Shown here in pieces: positions 26,552 through 34,382 of a stretch of DNA of 64,000 nucleotides. Each line of letters begins with the position of its first letter. Position 1 is the first letter of the stretch. Below the pieces are notes generated by a model, which did no database searches, was not told the origin of the DNA, and saw nothing but the letters and a program-made list of their open reading frames with translations. The stretch lies in contig CAMOJA010000001.1 in the NCBI GenBank assembly GCA_946616535.1, positions 1 through 64,000 on the forward strand. The letters run 5' to 3'. The DNA comes from an uncultured Bacteroidales bacterium. Its GTDB lineage: Bacteria > Bacteroidota > Bacteroidia > Bacteroidales > Paludibacteraceae. The translations under genes and the position numbers were made by a program.

Positions 26552-26593
26552 ATTTTTAGCAAAAAAGCCGAAGTTACTGCAATTATTTTTATT

Positions 26594-26680
26594 CCTTTGT
26601 CCATTACCCCGGCATCATATGCCGGATTCTCCTTCGTTCATTTGCCGAGATTTTATCCGGCGCGCGCATTTTTTCCTCCC
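26594..26680. repeat. Left imperfect direct repeat flanking the accessory island
   Basis: The first 45 bp (26594-26638) match 30237-30280 at 35 of 45 positions with one gap (my hand alignment); differences are mostly C/T. Similarity resumes at the GCGCATTTT run near the end. The copy contains its own hairpin CCGGCAT-CAT-ATGCCGG (26609-26625). Confidence 0.65.
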
Positions 26681-26684
26681 TTTT

Positions 26685-26716
26685 CTTGCATATATCAAAA
26701 ATTTTCGCTAATTTTG
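26685..26716 (+). promoter_or_regulatory. Promoter of the accessory island
   Basis: CTTG (26685-26688), 20 bp, TAATTTTG (26709-26716). The predicted RNA begins at or within the hairpin at 26716-26732. Confidence 0.7.
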
Positions 26717-26740
26717 CACGCCAAATGCGTGCAGAAAGGA
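26716..26740 (+). promoter_or_regulatory. 5' hairpin and strong Shine-Dalgarno sequence
   Basis: GCACGC (26716-26721) pairs with GCGTGC (26727-26732) around a CAAAT loop, followed by AAAGGAG about 8 nt before the ATG at 26749. A clear Shine-Dalgarno is unusual in this phylum and in this window, which fits a gene of foreign origin or one needing high expression. Confidence 0.6.
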
Positions 26741-26748
26741 GAAATACT

Positions 26749-27027
26749 ATGGAGAATAACATTTATGGCGTCGTTTATAGCCCCGTTGATAGGGAGCCAT
26801 TACCGGAAGTAGGTAAAACCCGCTTGGCTGAATATAAAGCCATCAAGAAGAAGGTTGACGCTAAAGCGGAGCGATTAACCAGAAAAGAACTAAACATGCC
26901 AAAAGGCGAATGGTGGTTTGGCTCATGCCATACGTTCTGGAAGCATAAGAAGAAAATCTTGCGCAAGGAGTACCACATGATTTGGCGCAGCCCGCAAGAC
27001 CTGAATCCGGAAACTTGTTTTGATTAA
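26749..27027 (+). CDS. Small basic protein of unknown function (island gene 1)
   Basis: 92 aa, rich in Lys and Arg, with a conserved-looking aromatic middle (GEWWFGSCHTFWKHKK) and a C-terminal WRSPQDLNPE motif. I do not recognise the family. The frame is open from 26686, but the promoter and Shine-Dalgarno place the start at ATG 26749. It is the first gene behind the island promoter. Charge and size would fit a nucleic-acid-binding or regulatory protein; that is inference only. Confidence 0.65.
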   Translation: MENNIYGVVYSPVDREPLPEVGKTRLAEYKAIKKKVDAKAERLTRKELNMPKGEWWFGSCHTFWKHKKKILRKEYHMIWRSPQDLNPETCFD

Positions 27028-27054
27028 AATTGTAGTAATATATTATGAGGCAAT

Positions 27055-27870
27055 ATGAGGCAAAACTATAGAGCGAGAAATAAAGCAATTTGGCGACTGA
27101 TGTGTCAGAATGCCAGAAAGGAAAGAATAGTCCTTTGGATAGGTGCTATTTCCCTTATTTACGCATTAGCATCAAATCTGCTTAAGCAGTGCTCGTTCTT
27201 GCCTTTTTCTAACAATGTCCTATACACCCTTTCTTCTTTTGATGAAACTATAAGAAATTGCTGCTACGGATTGGTTGCTGGTATAGCATTTTATTTGTCT
27301 AATGATTTTTACAAGAATGCATATCAAAAGGTTGATATATACAATGATATGTATCCTAATTTGTATCGGCTGTGGTTAAAGACATATCAACTAATTCTTG
27401 CAATCAATAATCACGAATTAGACAAATCGCACAGTAATGATGAACTTCAATCTTCAATCATTACTAACTTATGTAGGCGGCAAGATATCGAAGATGACGA
27501 AAAAGATAATGTTGTTTACAAAACTACTCAGGAAATATTAGCAAGCGATTTGCATTTATTATTTGTTCTATGGTCTGATATTACCGAGGATAAAAAGAAA
27601 TTCCTTGAAGTATATGGTCATGTTATTACACGAGAAGAATATTTAAAACTCAATGATAAGGAATTTGATATTATGGGCGGACGGCTCAAAGGATATATTC
27701 CAGAAGAAGAGCAAATAAGACATGGGCTGTCTATCACAATAAGGGATTATGACATCCAACGTGCCATCTATCTAATCATAACGTTTAAGACAGACTTGGC
27801 TATGATGGTCAATAGGTATTCCGTCAATTACTATGGAGACTTGCCGGGAATCCGAAAAGATGCTTATTGA
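27055..27870 (+). CDS. Two-transmembrane protein of unknown function (island gene 2)
   Basis: 271 aa. Two predicted membrane helices near the N-terminus (about residues 24-44 and 64-83), then a soluble, charged, mainly helical domain to the C-terminus. No enzyme motif is recognisable. The codons are visibly more AT-rich (AAA, ATA, TTA) than in the flanking genes. An N-terminal membrane anchor plus a cytosolic domain beside a nuclease gene resembles the layout of some phage-defence effectors, but nothing in the sequence proves this. Confidence 0.7.
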   Translation: MRQNYRARNKAIWRLMCQNARKERIVLWIGAISLIYALASNLLKQCSFLPFSNNVLYTLSSFDETIRNCCYGLVAGIAFYLSNDFYKNAYQKVDIYNDMYPNLYRLWLKTYQLILAINNHELDKSHSNDELQSSIITNLCRRQDIEDDEKDNVVYKTTQEILASDLHLLFVLWSDITEDKKKFLEVYGHVITREEYLKLNDKEFDIMGGRLKGYIPEEEQIRHGLSITIRDYDIQRAIYLIITFKTDLAMMVNRYSVNYYGDLPGIRKDAY

Positions 27871-27903
27871 TTGGCAGTATAAATTGTACTAAATAATTAT
27901 TGA

Positions 27904-29301
27904 ATGAGAAAGCCTACTGTAAAACTAACACAAGAGGAAGCATTAAAGCGAATAGAAGGAATTCTTATAGGTACTCCTTATGAGGTAGTGCATCCTTTTG
28001 TATATGAAGGCGATCGAAAGACAAACATAAAACTACATTGTACTCTTCATAACGAAACATGGGAAATGAGTTGGCACAGTTTTATGTACAATCATCATAA
28101 TGATAAGTCTTATGATGGTTGTCGTGGCTGTAGACAAACCTATTCAAAAGAACAATGCGAGAAGGCAGCTTTAGCATGTAAGAAAAGAAGTGAATTTGCG
28201 GTAAAACACAAGGGCGAGTACTTTAAAGCACTAAGAGAAGGATGGCTGGATGAGATATGTGCTCACATGAAGGTAGTGGGAAATCGATACAAAAGATGTA
28301 TTTACGCCTATGTTTTTGAAGAGTCAAAATATGTATACGTGGGCTTAACTGGAAATATTGAGAAACGCGACAAGGAACATAGAGCACGTTCGTCTAGTTC
28401 TGTTTATAGGTTTGCTGCAAAGGAAGGTCTTTCAATACCACCTGTCTTGCAAATGTCAGAATATATCCCAAAAGAAGACGCGGCTGTACGGGAGGGAGAG
28501 ATTCTTATGCAATATATATCAAAAGGTTACCTTCCCATAAATATAAGTAAGACCGGAGGACTTGGTGGACACTTGCAGAATGACGGATACACCTTTGAAC
28601 AATGTAAAGAAATCGCAACTAAATATTCAAAGCGTTCCGAATGGAAGAGACATGATTATCCAACGTATTATATTGCCTCTAAATTAGGTTGGATAGATAC
28701 TATTATGCCGCAAAACAAACGATACGGGAACAAGGACATAAGATTCTGGACTATTGAACGATGCTGTGATGTGGCCAAGACTTGCAAAACCATATTAGAG
28801 TTTCGTAAAAATTACCCAAGTGCATATGTTATAGTTTGCAGAAATAAGTGGAACGACTTAGTTTTTGCGGGTTTAAAACGGTTATGGGCTAAACGCAATC
28901 TCGAAAACAACAACCTGTTACCGGATGTCGCTTATAATAGAAAAGTTACTTTTGATTTAGAGCAAATTTTAGAAACACTAAAAAAATACTCATCTACATC
29001 TGCTTTTGTCAAGGAGCATCGCAGCATGTTCAATTGGCTATCTCACCATGGAATTAGATTATCAAATATCGCAACTCCAGAGCAAATACATAATAGCCAA
29101 ATAGGAACTGGCACGAAGCCAATTGTTCAATGCGATATGGAAGGTAATTTTATAGCTGAATACAATAGTGCACGAGAACCTATAGGCTTTGATTATAAGA
29201 AAATTTCTGCGTGTTGTCATGGAGTAAATAAGTCTCATAAAGGCTACAAATGGTTTTTCAAAAAGGATTATGAACGTGAACATGTGACAAATATCTTATG
29301 A
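27904..29301 (+). CDS. GIY-YIG nuclease with zinc knuckle and repeat modules (island gene 3)
   Basis: 465 aa. In order: a Cys/His zinc-knuckle-like region (C46-x2-H49 ... C73-x2-C76); a first repeat module at 80-122 (pattern C-x3-A ... F ... Y ... GWLDEI); a GIY-YIG domain at about 132-215 with IYAYV, YVYVGLTG, Arg155, Glu197 as likely metal ligand and Asn213; three further modules at about 229-269, 282-325 and 348-388; and a C-terminal NUMOD-like DNA-binding segment at 404-452 (KPIVQCDMEGNFIAEY, KGYKWFF). Similar parts occur in phage and homing endonucleases. The stop overlaps the next gene as ATGA. Cleavage target unknown. Confidence 0.85.
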   Translation: MRKPTVKLTQEEALKRIEGILIGTPYEVVHPFVYEGDRKTNIKLHCTLHNETWEMSWHSFMYNHHNDKSYDGCRGCRQTYSKEQCEKAALACKKRSEFAVKHKGEYFKALREGWLDEICAHMKVVGNRYKRCIYAYVFEESKYVYVGLTGNIEKRDKEHRARSSSSVYRFAAKEGLSIPPVLQMSEYIPKEDAAVREGEILMQYISKGYLPINISKTGGLGGHLQNDGYTFEQCKEIATKYSKRSEWKRHDYPTYYIASKLGWIDTIMPQNKRYGNKDIRFWTIERCCDVAKTCKTILEFRKNYPSAYVIVCRNKWNDLVFAGLKRLWAKRNLENNNLLPDVAYNRKVTFDLEQILETLKKYSSTSAFVKEHRSMFNWLSHHGIRLSNIATPEQIHNSQIGTGTKPIVQCDMEGNFIAEYNSAREPIGFDYKKISACCHGVNKSHKGYKWFFKKDYEREHVTNIL

Positions 29302-30230
29302 TTGAAATACCGATATATGACAATACATACTGGTCAGGCATTGCATACGCAAGTTACCCGGTACAAGATATAGCCTCAGATAGCCTTAAGAATAAGATTA
29401 TCTTTGATTTGTCATCTTTTGTAACTAAGATTTCAAATAATATTATATCGTATACCCTAACGCATTTAAAAGACTCTTTATCATCCGAGCAAAATAATGT
29501 TGCCTTTGCTATGTTTCAGAGGGCAACTATTTCTCACATATGTAACCATAAATTGTCAAAAGAAGGAATTTCAATTAGAAACGGAGACAAAGTATATACT
29601 ATAACAGATGAATATAAAACGATGCCTTTATCTCGGTCTGTATATGAATATTTGGTCATATTTTATTATTTATTCCAATATGCAGACAATCAAGATCAAC
29701 GTGAATTTATATGGAATTCATGGAGGCTTGTAAGCAAAAAGAATCAAATACAGGAAAACTTATCTGAATTTGAGGAAGAACGACAAAGAGCAATTAAAGA
29801 ATATGAGAATTTGTGTGATAATTTGAGGAATAGTAAATTAGCGCAGAAAAGCATTGCTTGTAATAAAAGATTGTTCGAATCATTCCTATGTGGGAATACT
29901 ATATTTACCGTTGTAAACGAAGGAGAAGGTTATAGCCCACGGAAATTAACATATGACACAGCATGGAAATACCTATATAGAGGTAATAAAGGTTTTTCTT
30001 TAATATACAAATTCTTAAGTATGCATTCACATCCGACATATGATGGATTATTGCAATTTTATAACCAAGAAATGACTATTGCGTACCCATTATATGAGTC
30101 GTGCCATTTTATGACTTATTTATGTAGGCTATTTATGGAACATATGCATATTGAGAAGGATGATATAGTCGGCTCATTTACTGAACGCGAGAAAGGAATT
30201 TTTTCGTTTTTGGCTAATGAGCGTTTCTAG
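29298..30230 (+). CDS. Unknown protein coupled to the GIY-YIG nuclease (island gene 4)
   Basis: 310 aa, starting inside the stop of the nuclease gene (ATGA), so made in linked amounts. Mostly helical, no signal peptide. The late segment LIYKFLSMHSHPTYDG recalls the histidine motif of DUF5677-type proteins, and FQRATISHICNHK near residue 77 contains an R-x4-H pattern of the type found in HEPN ribonucleases; both resemblances are weak. Base composition is strongly AT-rich like its neighbours. Possible roles are immunity to, or a second effector of, the nuclease. Confidence 0.65.
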   Translation: MIEIPIYDNTYWSGIAYASYPVQDIASDSLKNKIIFDLSSFVTKISNNIISYTLTHLKDSLSSEQNNVAFAMFQRATISHICNHKLSKEGISIRNGDKVYTITDEYKTMPLSRSVYEYLVIFYYLFQYADNQDQREFIWNSWRLVSKKNQIQENLSEFEEERQRAIKEYENLCDNLRNSKLAQKSIACNKRLFESFLCGNTIFTVVNEGEGYSPRKLTYDTAWKYLYRGNKGFSLIYKFLSMHSHPTYDGLLQFYNQEMTIAYPLYESCHFMTYLCRLFMEHMHIEKDDIVGSFTEREKGIFSFLANERF

Positions 30231-30236
30231 TAAGAA

Positions 30237-30319
30237 CCTTTGTCTATTATTCCAGATAGTATTCCGGTTTCTTCTTCGTTAAGTGCGCAGCCCTCCAAAG
30301 GCTGCGCATTTTCTTTCTT
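30237..30319. repeat. Right imperfect direct repeat flanking the accessory island
   Basis: Starts 6 bp after the stop codon of island gene 4. Positions 30237-30280 align with 26594-26638; the later part contains the terminator hairpin and a GCGCATTTT run shared with the left copy. Confidence 0.65.
30284..30313 (+). terminator. Intrinsic terminator of the island
   Basis: TGCGCAGCC (30284-30292) pairs perfectly with GGCTGCGCA (30300-30308) around a 7-nt loop, followed by TTTTCTTT. Confidence 0.88.
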
Positions 30320-30386
30320 CGTATTTCAGGGCAATACTTTTACCCGCTAATACTCTTTCTCTCTCTTTTTCTCCCATACAAAACAA

Positions 30387-30411
30387 AATAGAATAGAATA
30401 GAATAGAATAG
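30387..30411. repeat. Pentanucleotide repeat (AATAG)5
   Basis: Five perfect AATAG units in the intergenic stretch 30231-30660. No reading frame depends on it. Confidence 0.9.
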
Positions 30412-30451
30412 AATGAAAGCCCCAACTCCCCCTTCTATACACGATTGTATC

Positions 30452-30520
30452 TTTAGTAGAAGATTAGTAGGTAAATAGTAGGTGATTAGTAGGTTATTAG
30501 TAGGTGATTAGTAGGTTATA
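30452..30520. repeat. About six 11-bp tandem repeats
   Basis: Imperfect units of GATTAGTAGGT type, the last four very regular and alternating between two variants (…GGTGATTAGTA / …GGTTATTAGTA). Non-coding; 140 bp upstream of the nuclease promoter. The rest of 30314-30600 shows no gene. Confidence 0.85.
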
Positions 30521-30608
30521 AATGACATCAACTCAATAAAATCAACCAACGTGTTAACCCAATTGGGCTCGTCGTTCGTTTCCTAAAGCACACCTTTTAC
30601 GGCATTTT

Positions 30609-30640
30609 CTTGCACAATTCAAAACTTTTTCGTACCTTTG
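30609..30640 (+). promoter_or_regulatory. Promoter of the exported nuclease gene
   Basis: CTTG (30609-30612), 20 bp, TACCTTTG (30633-30640), 20 bp before the ATG at 30661. Confidence 0.8.
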
Positions 30641-30660
30641 CAACGAAATTTTTGTTGAGT

Positions 30661-31527
30661 ATGGGTAAAAAGTCAAAAAAGAATACGCTATACACCATTA
30701 TTCTCTTGGTGTTAATTGGTATTGCTACCTTGGTCGCAGAACTGATCACAACCTCTAAGGAGAAAGCCGTTCCCACTACCGTGGCCGCTTCGGCTCTTGT
30801 GGAAACAACTCACGCCACTACAGAATTCTCGCTTCCTTACGAACTGCCTCGCTTGGTCAACAACCAGCCCGAACAGGTCATCCGGCATCTTGGCTACACG
30901 GTTAGCTACAACCCCGATTGGCTCGTACCTAACTGGGTTGCTTATGAATTAACAAACGCGGAGACAAGCGGAGAACAAGAGCGCAAGAACCATTTCAAAC
31001 CGGATCCTTTGGTAAACGGAGACCCGGTCGTAACTGGCGACTATGCCAATTCCGGCTATGATCGTGGACACATGGCTCCTGCCGCAGATATGAAATGGTC
31101 CGAACAAGCCATGCGCGAGAGTTTTTACATGACGAATATGTGCCCGCAGTTACATAGCCTCAATGCCGGGGATTGGAAAGATCTGGAGGAATTAGCGCGT
31201 GATTGGGCGCAACTGTACGGAAACATCTATATCGCTTGCGGACCTATTGTTGAACCCGATTATCCGACTATCGGAAAGAATCATTTGATTGCTGTCCCCT
31301 CTGCTTTCTATAAAGTCTTTCTCCGCCAAACGCGCCAAGGATGGACTTCTATCGGATTTATTATGCCTAACCAAGCCGGCAACCGTCCTTTAATGACCTA
31401 TATGCTCTCCGTAGACGAAGTCGAAGCGCAAACTGGCATTGATTTCTTCTATAATCTGCCCGATAGCCTCGAAGTGCAAATCGAAAGCACCTATTCCGTT
31501 TCCGATTGGACCCTTTCTCGTAAGTAA
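30661..31527 (+). CDS. DNA/RNA non-specific endonuclease (NUC1/EndoG type), membrane-anchored or exported
   Basis: 288 aa. A basic N-terminus and one hydrophobic helix (about residues 9-28) act as signal anchor. The nuclease domain carries the Mg-finger motif YDRGHMAPAADMKW (catalytic His in DRGH) followed by FYMTNMCPQ, then GDWKDLE, and the conserved IACGPI strand. Such enzymes cut single- and double-stranded nucleic acid and are often used to digest external DNA/RNA. The frame opens at 30610 but ATG 30661 follows the promoter. Convergent with tsaE. Confidence 0.92.
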   Translation: MGKKSKKNTLYTIILLVLIGIATLVAELITTSKEKAVPTTVAASALVETTHATTEFSLPYELPRLVNNQPEQVIRHLGYTVSYNPDWLVPNWVAYELTNAETSGEQERKNHFKPDPLVNGDPVVTGDYANSGYDRGHMAPAADMKWSEQAMRESFYMTNMCPQLHSLNAGDWKDLEELARDWAQLYGNIYIACGPIVEPDYPTIGKNHLIAVPSAFYKVFLRQTRQGWTSIGFIMPNQAGNRPLMTYMLSVDEVEAQTGIDFFYNLPDSLEVQIESTYSVSDWTLSRK

Positions 31528-31537
31528 AGCAGTTGCA

Positions 31538-32002
31538 TTAAATCGTCAATAAGCGATCGCCGTTTTCTTGCGGCTCAATCTTGACCCATACTGTGTCTTC
31601 CGGCAAAAGCGCCTCTATCATCTCCGGCCATTCGATGAAACAGTAGTTACCCGAATACAGATATTCCTCCGCTCCGAAATCCATCGCTTCACGGATGTCC
31701 TTCAGACGGTAACAATCGAAATGATATACCTCGCCCTTATACGGTCGTTCCACATCATACACGTTCACGATGGCAAATGTCGGACTGTTCACTACATCCA
31801 GCGTACCCATCTCTTCGCATAACTTCTTGATGAACGTCGTCTTACCAGCCCCCATCTGTCCGTCGAACGCAAACACACGATGCGGCTCATGGTCCTTCAA
31901 CAAGTCCAATACACTAACTGTTTCATTTTTCTCATTCATCAACAAAATGTTGGAATTGTCGTCTAATTTTATCGTATAAGTAGCCATATTCTTGCTTTTC
32001 AT
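31538..32002 (-). CDS. tsaE: tRNA threonylcarbamoyladenosine biosynthesis ATPase TsaE
   Basis: 154 aa P-loop protein, Walker A GQMGAGKTTF near residue 50, then VNSPTFAIVNVY and FDCYRLKD, the standard TsaE signatures. TsaE works with TsaB-TsaD to transfer threonylcarbamoyl to A37. Start at 32002 or, equally, at the in-frame ATG 31987. It is the last gene of the long mre-uvrC run, 7 bp after uvrC. Confidence 0.95.
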   Translation of the reverse strand: MKSKNMATYTIKLDDNSNILLMNEKNETVSVLDLLKDHEPHRVFAFDGQMGAGKTTFIKKLCEEMGTLDVVNSPTFAIVNVYDVERPYKGEVYHFDCYRLKDIREAMDFGAEEYLYSGNYCFIEWPEMIEALLPEDTVWVKIEPQENGDRLLTI

Positions 32003-32009
32003 TCAATTC

Positions 32010-33827
32010 TCAGAGACTTATTTTTGCCTGTAATTGCTCGTAAATTGCTGATCCACAGGACTTTCCGAGCAAAGCAACCATTTCTTCTTTACTGGCCGTT
32101 CTGGCGCGTTTCACGGACCCAAAATGCGTTAAAATTTTCTGTTTTGTGACAGGACCAACGCCTTTAATTTCATCTAACTCGCTGTGTATCAGTGCTTTAC
32201 TGCGTTTTTGCTTGTGGAATGTAATCGCAAAACGATGTACTTCGTCCTGAATATTCGACAATAGCCGAAAAACTTCACTCGTCACAGGCATGCTAATCTC
32301 CTGTGGCGGAAAACCGAACAACAAAGTCTGTGTCCTATGTTTGTCATTTTTCTTCAGTCCCGCGATTGGAATACGCAATCCCAATTGATCTTCTATCGCT
32401 TCTCGTATCGCGTGCATCTGACCTAAACCTCCATCCGCGATAATCAGATCCGGCATTTGCCCACCTTCATCTATCAGGTGTTGATATCGTCTCCGAACCA
32501 CCTCTCGCATACTCGAATAATCATCGGATCCATCGGCACTTTTGATCTCAAATCGCTTGTAATCACTCTTACTCGGTTTGGCCATTCGATATACCACGCA
32601 TCCGGCTACTGCATTCGTGCCTTGTATGTTACTATTGTCGAAACAATCGATCCATTTCGGTAGAGTAGGTAAGCCCATCAGCTGCTGCATCTCGGTCAAT
32701 ATCCTCACTCCCCTTTGTTCCGGATTCAGTTTATCTTCCTGTTTGATTCGGTCTAATTTGTACTGCCTTACATTCTGCATCGCCAAATCTAACAATTTCT
32801 TCTTGTCTCCGCTTACCGCAATATTAACATGCAAAGTATCATCAAATACCTCCGGAATGAACGGAACAATTACCTCTTTGGTGTTGCTCTCTAACTGCCG
32901 CCTTAACTCCATCATACCAAAAGCCAGAATCTCCTCCTTTGCCTCATCCATCTTCCGTTTGTACTCGATTGTCTGACCCTGAACGATACTTCCGTTATGG
33001 ACGTGAAGCATACTTATATATACACGGTCGTCTTGCTCGTCATAACCAAATACATCCACATCTTTTGCCGATGAATTCGTGATAATTGTCTTACTTTTGA
33101 ATTGCTCTAATAACTCAATCTTGTGTTTAATGTCAGCAGCTTCCTCATATTTCATCTCCGCTGCAAGTCGCATCATCTGTTCCTCTAGCTGCTTCCCGAT
33201 CTCGTGAGCATCTCCCTTGATCAACTTTCTGGCTTGGTCTATCCATTCGCTATACTCCTCTTTGCCTTTTCCTTCACAGATCCCACAGCAATTCTTCAAA
33301 TGATATTTTAAACACACCCGCACCTTCTTTTTCTCGATGGAATCGGCGGTTAATGGCATATTGCAAGTTCGTATTGGATAGAGCTTATGAATCAATTCCA
33401 ATACCATCTCAACCGTATTACCGAAACTGTACGGTCCATAGTATTCCCCGATCTTTTTATTGATAGTTCGGGTCTTAAAGATTCTTGGAAAAGCTTCTTT
33501 GGTAATGCAGATACTCGGATAACTCTTTCCGTCCTTCAGTAAGATATTATACCGCGGTTGATACTCCTTAATCAGATTATTCTCCAGCAGAAAGGCATCT
33601 TGTTCACTCGCAACTACCACATATTTGATATCTGCTATATGTGCTACTAACTGCCTCGTCTTGCTGCTTTGATGCTCTTTGTTGAAGTAACTGTTTACCC
33701 GCCTGTGAAGATTCTTTGCCTTACCTACATAGATGATCTGCCCATCCTTATCAAAGTATTGGTACACGCCCGGACTCTCCGGAATACGCTTCAATAATAG
33801 GGTAATATGATCATCTTTTTTATTCAT
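32010..33827 (-). CDS. uvrC: Excinuclease ABC subunit C
   Basis: 605 aa. N-terminal GIY-YIG nuclease (SPGVYQYFDKDG, IIYVGKAKNL) makes the 3' incision of nucleotide excision repair; a UVR motif (EEQMMRLAAEMKYEEAAD) binds UvrB; the RNase H-like domain (IDCFDNSNIQG, PDLIIADGGLGQ) makes the 5' incision; the C-terminus has two helix-hairpin-helix motifs (LDEIKGVGPVTKQKIL). Overlaps apt by 8 bp. Confidence 0.98.
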   Translation of the reverse strand: MNKKDDHITLLLKRIPESPGVYQYFDKDGQIIYVGKAKNLHRRVNSYFNKEHQSSKTRQLVAHIADIKYVVVASEQDAFLLENNLIKEYQPRYNILLKDGKSYPSICITKEAFPRIFKTRTINKKIGEYYGPYSFGNTVEMVLELIHKLYPIRTCNMPLTADSIEKKKVRVCLKYHLKNCCGICEGKGKEEYSEWIDQARKLIKGDAHEIGKQLEEQMMRLAAEMKYEEAADIKHKIELLEQFKSKTIITNSSAKDVDVFGYDEQDDRVYISMLHVHNGSIVQGQTIEYKRKMDEAKEEILAFGMMELRRQLESNTKEVIVPFIPEVFDDTLHVNIAVSGDKKKLLDLAMQNVRQYKLDRIKQEDKLNPEQRGVRILTEMQQLMGLPTLPKWIDCFDNSNIQGTNAVAGCVVYRMAKPSKSDYKRFEIKSADGSDDYSSMREVVRRRYQHLIDEGGQMPDLIIADGGLGQMHAIREAIEDQLGLRIPIAGLKKNDKHRTQTLLFGFPPQEISMPVTSEVFRLLSNIQDEVHRFAITFHKQKRSKALIHSELDEIKGVGPVTKQKILTHFGSVKRARTASKEEMVALLGKSCGSAIYEQLQAKISL

Positions 33828-34359
33828 CTACTTCTATACCCATCAGGCAGTCCACTTCGGCTCCTGCTTCGGATAATACTTTTCTACCGGGCAGACCTTC
33901 TAACTCGATCAAACAGTTTACGTATATCTTCTTTACGCCCAATTTCTTAACTAACTCTATCGCAGCAGCCATCGAACCTCCAGTAGCCAATATATCATCA
34001 TGAATAAGGACTACGTCGTTCTCGTTCAAGGCGTCTTTATGAATCTGAATGACATCCTCCCCGTATTCCTTGGCATAAGTAACAGAAACCGTTTCTGCCG
34101 GTAACTTATTCGGCTTGCGGATGGGAACAAATCCCGCACCGATCTCCATTGCTACGGCAGGAGCCAAAATAAACCCTCTACTCTCTATTCCTACCACTTG
34201 CGTAATTCCCAGGTTCTTATATCTACGGACCATTTCATCCCGCATCCATTTCAGGCATTCCGGTTTGTCCAACGCTGTGGTGATGTCCTTGAACTGTATG
34301 CCCGGAATTGGAAAATCAGGCACATTTCGAATAGCATTTTTAACTTCTTCTACTGTCAT
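33820..34359 (-). CDS. apt: Adenine phosphoribosyltransferase
   Basis: 179 aa purine-salvage enzyme forming AMP from adenine and PRPP. Seen: PIPGIQFKDITT near the N-terminus, ESRGFILAPAVA, RKPNKLPAET and the PRPP loop VVLIHDDILATGGSM. Starts 72 bp after mnmG, a gap containing a parS-like site. Confidence 0.97.
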   Translation of the reverse strand: MTVEEVKNAIRNVPDFPIPGIQFKDITTALDKPECLKWMRDEMVRRYKNLGITQVVGIESRGFILAPAVAMEIGAGFVPIRKPNKLPAETVSVTYAKEYGEDVIQIHKDALNENDVVLIHDDILATGGSMAAAIELVKKLGVKKIYVNCLIELEGLPGRKVLSEAGAEVDCLMGIEVDE

Positions 34360-34382
34360 AGTATACGTTATTTTGTTGTCAA

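Noticed and set aside
30237..30319. Integron attC site
   Set aside because: The repeat follows a stop codon closely and GTTAAGT fits the GTTRRRY core, but the inverse core RYYYAAC is missing, the left copy has GTTCATT, and no integron integrase is seen.
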